A DNA stretch of 64,000 bases. Source: Palsa-504 sp963744575 (GTDB taxonomy: Bacteria; Actinomycetota; Actinomycetes; Streptosporangiales; Streptosporangiaceae). A program made the position numbers and the translations under genes. The DNA lies in NCBI GenBank assembly GCA_963744575.1, contig CAVUUF010000004.1, positions 62,001-126,000 on the forward strand. Direction: 5' to 3'. The stretch's first letter is position 1. Each line of letters begins with the position of its first letter. Of this stretch, positions 29,814 through 38,901 are shown one piece after another. The notes under the pieces were generated by a model, which was not told the origin of the DNA, searched no databases, and was given only the letters and a program-made list of their open reading frames with translations.

Positions 29814-30067
29814 CGGCGAGGACTTCCTTTCCCCATCTTTCCCAGCGGTCACCCTGACCGCGGGCCGGACTTGGCACCATGCCACGCGCCTCGCCGTTCA
29901 CGACCGGCATGCATGCGCGCTAGGTTGCCGGGGCTTCACCGGGCCGATCCCTCCACCCCTCTGGATGAGCGTTGTTCAGTTGTACTCAAACGGGTCAAGA
30001 ATACCTGAGCGGTCGCCCCCTGCACCGCATGGGGATACTGCGAAGAAGGTGCACTAGCCTGCCGGAC

Positions 30068-31600
30068 ATGAAGCAGCGAGTGCTGGTGGCGTCCAACCGC
30101 GGCCCGGTTTCCTACCAGTTCGGCGCCGACGGCTCGCTGACCGGCCGGCGGGGCGGCGGCGGCATGATCGCCGGGGTGACGGCGGGGCTGGCGGCGCTGG
30201 GCCCGGAGGCCAGCGTCACCTGGATCTGCGCCGCGCTCAGCGACGCGGACCGCGCGGCCGCGCAGCAGCACCGTGCCGCCGCCGGGAGCGAGGATCAGCG
30301 GGGCGGCATCCCGGTGCGGATGCTCGACATCCCGGGCGACATCTTCGACCGCGCCTACAACAACGTGGCCAACTCGGCGCTGTGGTTCGTGCACCACATG
30401 CTCTTCGACACGCCGAACCAGCCGAGGTTCAACCACGGCTTCCGCCGCGACTGGGCCGCGTACCTGGCCTACAACGAGGCGTTCGCCGACGCGGTGGCCG
30501 AAGAGGCCCGGTCCGGGGAGGCCGCCCGCGAGCAGCCGCCGTCCGGCGGCCTGCGGGTGCTGATCCAGGACTACCACCTGTGCCTGGCCCCGCGGCTGGT
30601 GCGGGAGCGGCTCCGTCATCAGCTGGGGGACGCGGCCAGGGACGCGGGCATCGGGCACTTCTGCCATACACCCTGGGCGCCGCCGGACTACTACCGGATG
30701 CTCCCCGAGCAGGTGGGCCGGGCGCTGCTGGACGGCATGCTCGGCGCGGACCGGGCCGGCTTCCACGCCGAGCGGTGGGCCGCCGCGTTCATGGACTGCT
30801 GCGCCGGCCTGCTCGGCGCGGACGTGGACCGGACCGGCCTGCCGCCCGGCCAGGACCGGGGACCGGTGGGGCGGGTGACCTACCGGGGCGCGGTCACCGA
30901 GGTATGCGTCCACCCGCTCGGCGTGGACGCCGTCGAGCTGCGGGCGCGCGCCCGGGCCGGGGACGTGCAGGCCCACGTGGACACGCTGCGCCGGGCGGCG
31001 GGCGGCCGCAAGCTCATCGTCCGGGTCGACCGGACCGAGCTGTCCAAGAACATCGTGCGCGGCCTGGCCGCCTACCGCGAGCTGCTCGCGACCCGTCCGC
31101 AGTGGCGCGGCCGGGTCGTGCACCTGGCCTTCGCCTACCCGTCCCGGTCGGCCCTGGCGGAATACCGCGCCTACACCGACCGGGTGCGGCAGCTCGCCCG
31201 CCAGATCACCGAGGAGTTCGGCACCGCGGACTGGGACCCGCTGATCCTGGAGGTCAGAGACGACTACCCGCGGTCGCTGGCCGCCTGCGCGGTGGCCGAC
31301 GTGCTGCTGGTGAACCCGATCAGGGACGGCATGAACCTGGTCGCGCAGGAGGGCGCGGTGCTCTGCGAGCGCGGCTGCGCGCTGGTGCTGTCCCGCGAGG
31401 CCGGCGCGGCGGCCACGCTCGCCGCCGACGCGCTGCTCATCAACCCCTACGACGTCACCGAGACGGCCGGGGCCCTGCACCAGGCGCTGAGCATGCCGGA
31501 CGCCGAGCGCCGGCACCGCGGCGCCGCGCTGGCCGCGATCGCCGCCGCGGACCCGCCCGCGCGCTGGCTGGGCGACCAGCTCGCCGGGCTCGGGTCCTGA
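30068..31600 (+). CDS. otsA: Alpha,alpha-trehalose-phosphate synthase (GT20)
   Basis: Transfers glucose from a nucleotide sugar to glucose-6-phosphate. The 510-residue protein has KQRVLVASNRGPVSYQF, GGGGMIAGVTAGL, WFVHHMLFD, QDYHLCLAPRLVRERL, HTPWAPPDYYRMLP, DRTELSKNIVRGL, and the C-terminal VNPIRDGMNLVAQEG that binds the nucleotide sugar. HTPWAP replaces the usual HTPFPS/HIPFP, so acceptor preference could differ slightly. The ATG precedes the conserved N-terminus. Convergent with otsB, completing the two-step trehalose pathway. Confidence 0.93.
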   Translation: MKQRVLVASNRGPVSYQFGADGSLTGRRGGGGMIAGVTAGLAALGPEASVTWICAALSDADRAAAQQHRAAAGSEDQRGGIPVRMLDIPGDIFDRAYNNVANSALWFVHHMLFDTPNQPRFNHGFRRDWAAYLAYNEAFADAVAEEARSGEAAREQPPSGGLRVLIQDYHLCLAPRLVRERLRHQLGDAARDAGIGHFCHTPWAPPDYYRMLPEQVGRALLDGMLGADRAGFHAERWAAAFMDCCAGLLGADVDRTGLPPGQDRGPVGRVTYRGAVTEVCVHPLGVDAVELRARARAGDVQAHVDTLRRAAGGRKLIVRVDRTELSKNIVRGLAAYRELLATRPQWRGRVVHLAFAYPSRSALAEYRAYTDRVRQLARQITEEFGTADWDPLILEVRDDYPRSLAACAVADVLLVNPIRDGMNLVAQEGAVLCERGCALVLSREAGAAATLAADALLINPYDVTETAGALHQALSMPDAERRHRGAALAAIAAADPPARWLGDQLAGLGS

Positions 31601-31627
31601 CCGGGGCGTGCCTAACCGGCCGGGCTC

Positions 31628-32437
31628 TAGCCGGCGGGCGATCCCCTCGAGCAGCGCCACGATCCCGTCGGGTCCCGGCACCACCAGGTCGGCCACGTCG
31701 GCGACCTGGGGGGACTCGGCGCTGGCGCTGGCCACGGCGCAGCCGGGGATGCCGCCGGCGCGCAGCGCGCGGACCGCGGCGAAGGCCGGCAGGTCACCGA
31801 GGTCGTCGCCGCAGAACAGAACCGAACGCGCCGCCCGCTCGCGGGCCAGCCCGGTCAGCGCGGCGCCCTTGTCCACCCCCGGCGGGCGCAGCTCGATGAC
31901 GTAGCGGCCGGGTTCGGCGGCCAGCCCGAGGCCGTCCGCGAGCTGGCCGAGCGGGTCGCGGAGCCGGTCCAGCGCCGCGTCCGGATCGGCCGTGCCGCGG
32001 GTGTGCACGGCCACCGCGTGCGCCTTGTCCTCGACCCGGGTGCCGTCGGGGGCGCCCGCCGCCTGCAGCACGCCGGGCAGCGCGTCCCGCGCGGCCGCCA
32101 CGGCCGGCGGGGTTTCGGCCGAGGTCAGCTGGCCGTCGCGCCACCGCTGCCAGCCGTAGTGGCCGATCACGACCAGGCCGGGGACGGCGGCGAGGCCGCC
32201 CAGGGCGACCGCCTCCGCCGCGGGCCGGCCGGTGATGACCGCGACCGTGCCCACCGCCCCGGCCAGGGCGGTCAGCGCGGGCACCGCGCCGGGGTGGGCC
32301 CGCGCGTCGCCCGGCCGGTCCACGATGGGCGCCAGCGTGCCGTCGAAGTCCGCGGCGAGCAGCGCGTGCCGCGGGTCGGCCAGCAGCGCGTCCAGGCCGG
32401 CCTGCCCCTCGGCGGTGGCCGGGCGAGGCAGCGTCAT
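31628..32437 (-). CDS. otsB: Trehalose-phosphatase (stop codon displaced)
   Basis: HAD-family phosphatase releasing trehalose from trehalose-6-phosphate. DFDGTLAPIV (nucleophile and acid Asp), VITGRP, VEDKAHAVAVHTRG, PPGVDKGAAL and FCGDDLGDLPAF cover all HAD motifs. Homology ends with GIVALLEGIARRL near 31640. No stop follows in that frame; it stays open to 29936, antisense across the whole of otsA. Stop triplets one frame away at 31627-31629 and 31612-31614 suggest a one-base indel, and coordinates end at the first. The ATG overlaps the DUF3263 gene stop by 4 bp. Confidence 0.87.
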
Positions 32438-32685
32438 GCGGTCCGTCCTCCCCTGGGCGAGCGCATCCGCTGCCGGCGGGCCCGCTGCGCGCGCAGCCGC
32501 TTGACCAGCACCGGGTCGAACGCGAGCGCCTCGGCCCGGTCGATCAGCTCGTTCAGCAGCTGGTAGTACCGGGTGGCCGGCATGTCGAGCATCTCGGCGA
32601 TGGCCTGCTCCTTGACGCCCGGCGACCGCCAGCCGCGCCGCTCGAAGGCCAGGATCCGCATGTCACGTTCGGACAGCTCAGGCAT
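32434..32685 (-). CDS. DUF3263 protein
   Basis: An 83-residue protein. LSERDMRILAFERRGWRSPG followed by KEQAIAEMLDMPATRYYQLL matches DUF3263, a small helix-turn-helix-like actinobacterial protein possibly binding DNA. The tail is Arg-rich. The ATGA overlap with otsB indicates co-translation; in many actinomycetes this family sits beside otsB. Role unknown. Confidence 0.85.
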   Translation of the reverse strand: MPELSERDMRILAFERRGWRSPGVKEQAIAEMLDMPATRYYQLLNELIDRAEALAFDPVLVKRLRAQRARRQRMRSPRGGRTA

Positions 32686-32773
32686 GCGACCTCCTCCCGG
32701 CCGGCCTACTGCTGACCGTACCTGACGCCGGGGGGCTGTACCGCAGCCGGCGGCCGACGTACGCTCACGGGTC

Positions 32774-33601
32774 GTGACCCGTTTCCGCTACCTCACCTTC
32801 CTCACCGACTACGGGCTCGAAGACGGTTTCGTGGCCGCCTGCCACGGCGTCGCCGCCCGGATCGCGCCGCACGCGGACATCATCGACGTGACCCACCTGG
32901 TGCCGCCGGGCGACGTCAGGCGCGGCGCGGCCGTGCTCGCGCAGACCGTGCCCTACCTGCCGCCGGCGGCGCACGTGGCGGTGGTCGACCCCGGCGTCGG
33001 CACGGCCCGGCGCGGGGTGGCGGTGGCGGCCGGGGACTCGGTGTTCATCGGGCCCGACAACGGCCTGCTGTCCTGGGCGGTGACCGCGGCGGGCGGCGCC
33101 ACCCGCGCGTTCAGCCTGACCAGCCGGCAGCTGTGGCTTGGCCGGGTCACCCCGACCTTCCACGGCCGGGACATCTTCATGCCGGTGGCCGCGCACCTGG
33201 CGGCCGGCGCCGAGCTCACCGCGGCCGGGGCGGAAATCGACGTCGGCAACCTGGTCACGCTGCCGGCCCCGGAACGGCTGGTGCGCGATTTCGCCGCCGA
33301 GGGGGAAGTGCTGACCGTGGACCGGTTCGGCAACGTCCAGCTCACGATCACCGCGGCGGACGCGGCGGAAATCGGCGTCAACCCGGGCGGCACCGTGCTG
33401 GCGCACTTCGGCCACCGCCAGCTGACGCTGCCATACCGGGAGACGTTCGGCGCGGTCGCGACCGGTGAACTCGTCGCCTACACCGACAGCGCGGGCCTGG
33501 TCTCGATCGCGATCAACGGCGGGAACGCGGCGCAGCGGCTCGGCCTGCCGCCCGGCGCGCGGGTATCGATCACGGTAATACCGCGAATAATTAATGCGTG
33601 A
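32774..33601 (+). CDS. SAM hydrolase (S-adenosyl-L-methionine hydroxide adenosyltransferase family)
   Basis: A 275-residue DUF62-type enzyme splitting SAM to adenosine and methionine, related to fluorinase and chlorinase. The N-terminal LTFLTDYGLEDGFVAACHGV, DVTHLVPPGD, DPGVGTARRG, FIGPDNGLLSWAV and TFHGRDIFMPVAAHL carry the Asp, Arg and His expected for water activation. No halogenase-type insertion is seen, so hydrolysis is most likely. GTG start. Confidence 0.88.
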   Translation: MTRFRYLTFLTDYGLEDGFVAACHGVAARIAPHADIIDVTHLVPPGDVRRGAAVLAQTVPYLPPAAHVAVVDPGVGTARRGVAVAAGDSVFIGPDNGLLSWAVTAAGGATRAFSLTSRQLWLGRVTPTFHGRDIFMPVAAHLAAGAELTAAGAEIDVGNLVTLPAPERLVRDFAAEGEVLTVDRFGNVQLTITAADAAEIGVNPGGTVLAHFGHRQLTLPYRETFGAVATGELVAYTDSAGLVSIAINGGNAAQRLGLPPGARVSITVIPRIINA

Positions 33602-33703
33602 CGCATTCCACGGCGGGCGGCCGCATGGCACGATGACAGAGGCCGGTCGGAACATCGCTACCGCAGGCCAGCTCGGCCAGCGCCGGAGGAGATATCTGAC
33701 CAA

Positions 33704-35745
33704 GTGTCACACCGATTGTTCCGCAGCACTCTTGTCCCGGTTGCCACAGGAATAGCTGCGGCCATTGTCATATCCGGGGTCGCCGGGTCCGTTCCCGCGC
33801 TCGCCGCCGGCAGCTACGGCGTCATCCAGTCCCGGGAATGGTGGCTGGACAGCCTGCACGTGCGGCAGGCCTGGCCGGCCACCGACGGCGCCGGGATCAC
33901 CGTGGCCGTGCTCGGCACCGGCGTCGCCGCCGGGCACCCGGACCTGGCCGGCGCGGTGACGACCGGACCCGACTACACCGGTTCGGGCCGGACGGCGGGC
34001 GGGTCCTTCTGGGGCTTCGACGGCACCGCGGTCGCCGGGGTCATCGCCGGCCACGGGCACGGCACCGGCCGGGAGGCGGGCCTGCTCGGCGTCGCGCCCG
34101 CGGCGAGGATCCTGTCCGTCCGGGTCAGCCTGGAATACAACGACCCGCTGAACTCCGACGCCGCCCTCGCCGGACGGCTGCCCGGGGCCATCGCCCGGGG
34201 CATCGTGTACGCGGTCGGGCACGGCGCCAAGGTCATCGACCTGCCGCTGGACCCGGGCACGGCCGGCCTGACCGGTCAGGGCGACCCGGCCGCGGCCGGC
34301 GGCAGCCGGGCCGAGCGGGCGGCGGTGTCGTACGCGCTGAGCAAGAACGTGGTGCTGGTGGCCCCGGCGGGCGACGACGGCGACGGGCCCGGCCTGGTCG
34401 ACTACCCGGCCGCGTACCCCGGCGTGCTCGCGGTGGCCGCGGCCGGCCGGGACGGGCAGGCCGCCTCGTTCAGCAGCAGGCGCCCGTACGTGTCGCTGGC
34501 GGCGCCCGGCGTCGCCCTGACCTCGGCGGTCCCGCCGGACGGCTACATGCCGATCAGCTCCACCAGCGCGTCCAGCGGCATCGTGGCCGGCCTGGCCGCC
34601 CTCATCCTGTCCAGGTACCCGCACCTCACCACGGCCCAGGTCACCCGGGCACTGACCGGCGGCGCGACCGCGGACCTGGCCCCCGGCACCGGGCACGGCA
34701 TCGTCGACGCCGGCCGGTCGGTCGGCCTGGCCGCCGCGATCTACGCGGCCAGCAGGCCCCGCCCGGCCGCCGCGCCGCGGCCGCCGCGCCGACGGCCGCC
34801 GCGCCCAAGCCCGCGCGGACGTCCACCACGACGGCGCGCCGGGCGAGCGCCAGCACCCTGGCCGGATCCCTGGTGCGCTACGTGGTGGCCGGGCTGTGCG
34901 GGCTGATCGTCCTGCTGGTCGTGCTGCTCCTGGTCATGCGCTCCCGCCGGGAGCGGGCCCGGATCGCCGCGGCGGAACCCGGATCGCCCCGGCCCCGGCC
35001 CCGGTCCCGGGCACCGCAGGGCCAGCACCAGCAGCGCCGGCCGGACCTGGGGCCCGGTCCCGGCCCGGCCGCGGCCGGGCCCAGCCGGCCTCAGCCGGGC
35101 CCGCCCGGGCCGGCCGACTGGACCGCCTCCGGCGGCTGGCATGGCGGCGGCCTGGGCGAGATGCAGCCTGCCCCGGCCGCGCCCGTCCCGGCCTCTCCTG
35201 CCTCCGTCCCGGCCGTGGCGCCGCCGCGGCACTGGCCGAGGAATGCCAGGCCGGCCAGTGCCGCGGCGGGTTCCTCCGGACCGCCCTGGGCACCCGCGCC
35301 GGAGCCGGAGGAGCACGCATTCGGGCTGCTTCCCGTGGCGGCGAACACCGTCCTCCCGCCGGGTTCCGGCATCCGGGTGCCCGGGGACGTGGCCGCGCCG
35401 GCGGCCAGGCAGGACTTCGACTTCGCCGCGGCCCCGGTCCCGGTCGACTACGCGCCCCGCCGGGCCCCCGACTTCACCGTGCCGTCCCGGGCCGGCGGCG
35501 TCGTGCTCAGCGCCGACCACGGCCGGACGGACGACGGCCCGGCCGGGAACGGCCCGCAGGCGGCCGCGCCGGAGGGTTCGCGGGCCGCTTTCGGGTCCGG
35601 TCCGGGCCAGGCCGACCCCGGCTACATCTGGGACCTGGCCGCCACCGATGTCTTCCCGGCCGCGGCCAAACCGGGGTCAGCGCCGCAGCCGCCGGGCGCC
35701 GCCGGAGCGGACGACGATCCCGGCGCCTCAGCGGCTGGCGCCTAG
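33704..35745 (+). CDS. Mycosin-like subtilase homologue lacking catalytic residues, frameshifted before its membrane anchor
   Basis: Residues 1-35 are a signal peptide (ending VPALAAG), and residues 40-345 match the S8/mycosin fold (SREWWLDSLHVRQAWPATDG, TVAVLGTGV, GTAVAGVIAG, LILSRYPHLTTAQV). The catalytic Asp is Gly71 (VAVLGTGV for VAVLDTGV), the His is Asp106 (FDGTAVAG for GHGTAVAG) and the oxyanion Asn is Asp in APAGDDG. Only the Ser (288, in STSAS) remains. The frame breaks in the Ala/Pro/Arg linker at about 34755-34800. One frame over come a transmembrane segment (YVVAGLCGLIVLLVVLLLVM) and a Pro-rich tail of about 275 residues, stop at 35745. Probably a pseudoprotease anchored in the membrane. 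No ESX genes lie nearby. Confidence 0.78.
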
Positions 35746-38147
35746 GCGGCCATCCCGGCGGCCTGCGGGGCCTGCGCGGGCTCGAGCGCCAGCGCGAGCA
35801 CGTCGCGGACGTCGCCGAGCGGGTGCACGTCCAGCTTCTCCAGCACCTCGGCCGGGACATCGTCCAGGTCGGGCTCGTTCCGCTGCGGGATCAGCACGGT
35901 GGTGATCCCGGCCCGGTGCGCGGCGAGCAGCTTCTGCTTCACCCCGCCGATGGGCAGCACCCGCCCGGTCAGCGACACCTCGCCGGTCATGGCCACGTCC
36001 GAGCGGACCGGCCGGCCGGACAGCAGGGACGCCAGCGCGGTGGTCATCGTGACGCCCGCGCTCGGCCCGTCCTTGGGCACCGCGCCGGCCGGCACGTGCA
36101 CGTGCACGCCGCGGTCCTTGAGCTCGCTGACCGGAAGGTCGAGCTCGGCGCCGTGCGAGCGCAGGTAGGACAGCGCGATCCGGGCCGATTCCTTCATCAC
36201 GTCACCGAGCTGGCCGGTGAGCGTGACCCCGGTCTCGCCGGTTTCCCTGTCGGCCAGGGACGCCTCGATGAACAGCACGTCCCCGCCGGCGCCGGTCACC
36301 GCGAGGCCGGTCGCCACGCCGGGCACGGCGGTCCGCCGCTCCGGCTCGGCCAGGCTGGTCTCCGGGGTGAACCTCGGCCGTCCCAGGTAGTCCCGCAGCT
36401 CGGCGACGCCGACGCTGGCCGGCAGTTCCGCGTCGCCGAGGGCCACTCGCGCCGCCACCTTGCGCAGGATGCGCGCGATGGACCGCTCCAGCGACCGGAC
36501 GCCGGCCTCGCGGGTGTACTCGGCCGCCAGCATCCGCAGCGCGTCCTCCCCGACCGTCACCTCGCCGGTGTTCAGGCCCGCCTTGGACAGCTGCCTGGGC
36601 AGCAGGTGATCCCGGGCGATGAGGACCTTCTCGTCCTCGGTGTACCCGTCCAGCTGGACCAGCTCCATCCGGTCAAGCAGCGGGCCGGGGATCGCGTCCA
36701 GCACGTTGGCCGTGGCCAGGAAGACCACGTCCGACAGGTCCAGCTCGACCTCCAGGTAGTGGTCGCGGAACGTGTGGTTCTGCGCCGGGTCGAGCACCTC
36801 GAGCAGCGCCGACGCGGGGTCGCCGCGGAAGTCGGAGCCGATCTTGTCCACCTCGTCGAGCAGCACGACCGGGTTCATCGAGCCCGCCTCGCGGATGGCC
36901 CGGACGACCCGGCCGGGCAGCGCGCCCACATAGGTGCGCCGGTGCCCGCGGATCTCCGCCTCGTCCCGGACGCCGCCCAGGGCGACCCGGACGAACTTGC
37001 GGTCCATGGCGCGCGCGACCGACTCGCCGAGCGACGTCTTGCCGACGCCGGGCGGGCCGACCAGCGCGAGCACGGCGCCGGAACGCCGCCCGCCGATGAT
37101 GCCCAGGCCGCGATCGGCGCGGCGCTTGCGCACCGCCAGGTACTCGATGATGCGCTCCTTGACGTCGTCCAGGCCGGTGTGGTCCTCATCGAGGATGCGC
37201 CGGGCGTCGGCGATGTCGTAGGCGTCCTCGGTCCGCTCGTTCCACGGGATGTCGAGGATGGTGTCCAGCCAGGTGCGGATCCAGCCGGTCTCGGGCGACG
37301 CGTCGGGCGTGCGCTCGAGCTTGGCCACTTCCTTCAGCGCCGCGTCCCGCACCGCCTCGGGCAGGGCGGCCGCTTCCACCCGGGCCCGGTAGTCGTCCTC
37401 CTCGGTGGCCGCGTCGCCGTTCAGGTCGGCGAGTTCCTTGCGCACCGCGGCGAGCTGCTGGCGGAGCAGGAATTCCTTCTGCTGCTTCTCCATGCCCTCG
37501 GACACGTCCTTGCGGATGGACTCGGCCACCTCGAGTTCGGCCAGGTGCTCCCGGGTCCAGCCGATGATGAGCTCGAGCCGCTGGACCAGGTCGGAGGTCT
37601 CGAGCAGCTGCAGCTTCTGCGCCGTGCTGAGGTAGCTGGCATAGCCGGCCCGGTCCGCGATCGCCGAGGCGTCGTCGAGCTGCTGGATCGCGTCGATGAC
37701 CTGCCACGCGCCGCGCTGCTGCAGGATCCCGGTGACCAGCGACTTGTACTGCTGGGCCAGTTCGTCGGCCCGCGGCCCGCGGTTGGTCTCGTCCAGGACG
37801 GCGCCTTCCACCCACAGCGCCGCGCCGGGACCCGTGGTCCCCGAGCCGACCTTGACGCGGGCCGTGCCGCGCACCACCGCGCCGGGCTGCCCGCCGGGCA
37901 GCCGCCCGACCTGCTCCACCACGGCGAGCGTGCCGACGCCGGACAGCCCGCGATCGGCCAGCCGCGGCACGAGCAGCACCCGGGCCTTTATCTCCGAACG
38001 CATGCCGGGCACCTGCCGAGACGGCATCCGGGCCGCGTCGATGGCGGCGCCAACTTCCGGCTGTGACGTCTCCAGCGGCACCACCATCCCCGGCAGCACC
38101 ACCTCGTCGTCGAGCGGCAGCACTGGCAGCGTGAGGGTTTCACCCAT
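35742..38147 (-). CDS. lon: ATP-dependent protease Lon
   Basis: The 801-residue soluble AAA+ serine protease that degrades damaged proteins. It has a LAN domain (residues 1-200), Walker A GPPGVGKTS, Walker B VVLLDEVDKIG, and the Ser-Lys dyad in PKDGPSAGVTM and GGVKQKLLAAHRAG. The ATG has TTGGAGG seven bases upstream. A perfect HAIR box ends 36 bases before the ATG, so HspR likely represses it. It shares the tetranucleotide CTAG with the convergent subtilase-like gene, so both stops overlap. Confidence 0.96.
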   Translation of the reverse strand: MGETLTLPVLPLDDEVVLPGMVVPLETSQPEVGAAIDAARMPSRQVPGMRSEIKARVLLVPRLADRGLSGVGTLAVVEQVGRLPGGQPGAVVRGTARVKVGSGTTGPGAALWVEGAVLDETNRGPRADELAQQYKSLVTGILQQRGAWQVIDAIQQLDDASAIADRAGYASYLSTAQKLQLLETSDLVQRLELIIGWTREHLAELEVAESIRKDVSEGMEKQQKEFLLRQQLAAVRKELADLNGDAATEEDDYRARVEAAALPEAVRDAALKEVAKLERTPDASPETGWIRTWLDTILDIPWNERTEDAYDIADARRILDEDHTGLDDVKERIIEYLAVRKRRADRGLGIIGGRRSGAVLALVGPPGVGKTSLGESVARAMDRKFVRVALGGVRDEAEIRGHRRTYVGALPGRVVRAIREAGSMNPVVLLDEVDKIGSDFRGDPASALLEVLDPAQNHTFRDHYLEVELDLSDVVFLATANVLDAIPGPLLDRMELVQLDGYTEDEKVLIARDHLLPRQLSKAGLNTGEVTVGEDALRMLAAEYTREAGVRSLERSIARILRKVAARVALGDAELPASVGVAELRDYLGRPRFTPETSLAEPERRTAVPGVATGLAVTGAGGDVLFIEASLADRETGETGVTLTGQLGDVMKESARIALSYLRSHGAELDLPVSELKDRGVHVHVPAGAVPKDGPSAGVTMTTALASLLSGRPVRSDVAMTGEVSLTGRVLPIGGVKQKLLAAHRAGITTVLIPQRNEPDLDDVPAEVLEKLDVHPLGDVRDVLALALEPAQAPQAAGMAA

Positions 38148-38162
38148 TGATGGCCTCCAAAG

Positions 38163-38183
38163 CTTGAGTCATACACACTCAAG
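38163..38183. promoter_or_regulatory. HAIR operator (HspR site) of lon
   Basis: CTTGAGT, seven bases, ACTCAAG: a perfect match to the HAIR consensus, starting 16 bp before the lon ATG. HspR represses DnaK, ClpB and Lon operons in streptomycetes. Confidence 0.92.
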
Positions 38184-38247
38184 AAAGAAGAGCATCATTT
38201 TGTTTCCGCCCGGTGTTCGCCTGCAGCGATACGTCCCGGAGCCTGGC

Positions 38248-38901
38248 TCATTCCCCGGTCAGCAGGACATGCAGGTTCCGCGGGCCGTGCACGCCCTCGA
38301 CCCGGATGAGCTCGATGTCGCTGGTGGCCGAAGGACCGGAGATGAGGGTGTGCGGGCGGGCCGGGTCGAGCCGGGCGAACGCGTCGGCCAGGTCGGCGGC
38401 GACCTGGCCGGCCCGCACGACGACCAGGTGGAAGTCGGGGACCAGGGTAAGCGCGCGGCGGCCCTGGCCGGGGCCGTGATCCAGGATGATCGTGCCGGTC
38501 TCGGCGATGGCCACGGCGCAGCCGGTGACGACCCCGGCGGCCCGGTCGAGTTCGGCCGCGGAGAGCGGGGGCTCGTCGGGGGTCAGCGTGATCGCGGCGG
38601 GCAGTTCGGCCAGCCACGAGCCGGGCAGCCCGGCCGGGACCAGGATGGCCCCGGCCGCCGCGGCGGCGCGTCCGGCCAGGGCCCGGGCGACGGCCGCGGC
38701 GAGGCCGGCCCCGGGAACCCGCTCGACCACGGCGCGGTAGTCGGCGGCGCGCTCGGCGAACAGGTCCGTGATGTCGTGCGCCGCGGCGTCGTGGTGCGCC
38801 CTTAGGTACTCCCGGGGCAGCGCCGCGTACGCCGCGTCCACGTCGCCGGCCGCGGCGGCGGCCCGGATCCGGGCCAGGATCTGGTCTTTCGAGCCGGTCA
38901 T
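38248..38901 (-). CDS. lutC: Lactate utilization protein C (LUD domain)
   Basis: A 217-residue LUD/YkgG-type subunit. TGSKDQILARIRAAAAAGDV is the N-terminus, AVAIAETGTIILDHGPGQGR the conserved core, and LVPDFHLVVVRAGQV, ISGPSATSDIELIRVEGVHG the C-terminal block. With LutA and LutB it forms the iron-sulfur L-lactate oxidising complex. Its ATG overlaps the lutB stop (ATGA), last in a three-gene operon. Confidence 0.92.
   Translation of the reverse strand: MTGSKDQILARIRAAAAAGDVDAAYAALPREYLRAHHDAAAHDITDLFAERAADYRAVVERVPGAGLAAAVARALAGRAAAAAGAILVPAGLPGSWLAELPAAITLTPDEPPLSAAELDRAAGVVTGCAVAIAETGTIILDHGPGQGRRALTLVPDFHLVVVRAGQVAADLADAFARLDPARPHTLISGPSATSDIELIRVEGVHGPRNLHVLLTGE

Noticed and set aside
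34896..38066. Plus-strand frame of 1056 codons opposite lon
   Set aside because: Lon is clear on the minus strand. The long frame is repetitive Arg/Gly/His/Gln typical of a shadow, despite its length.
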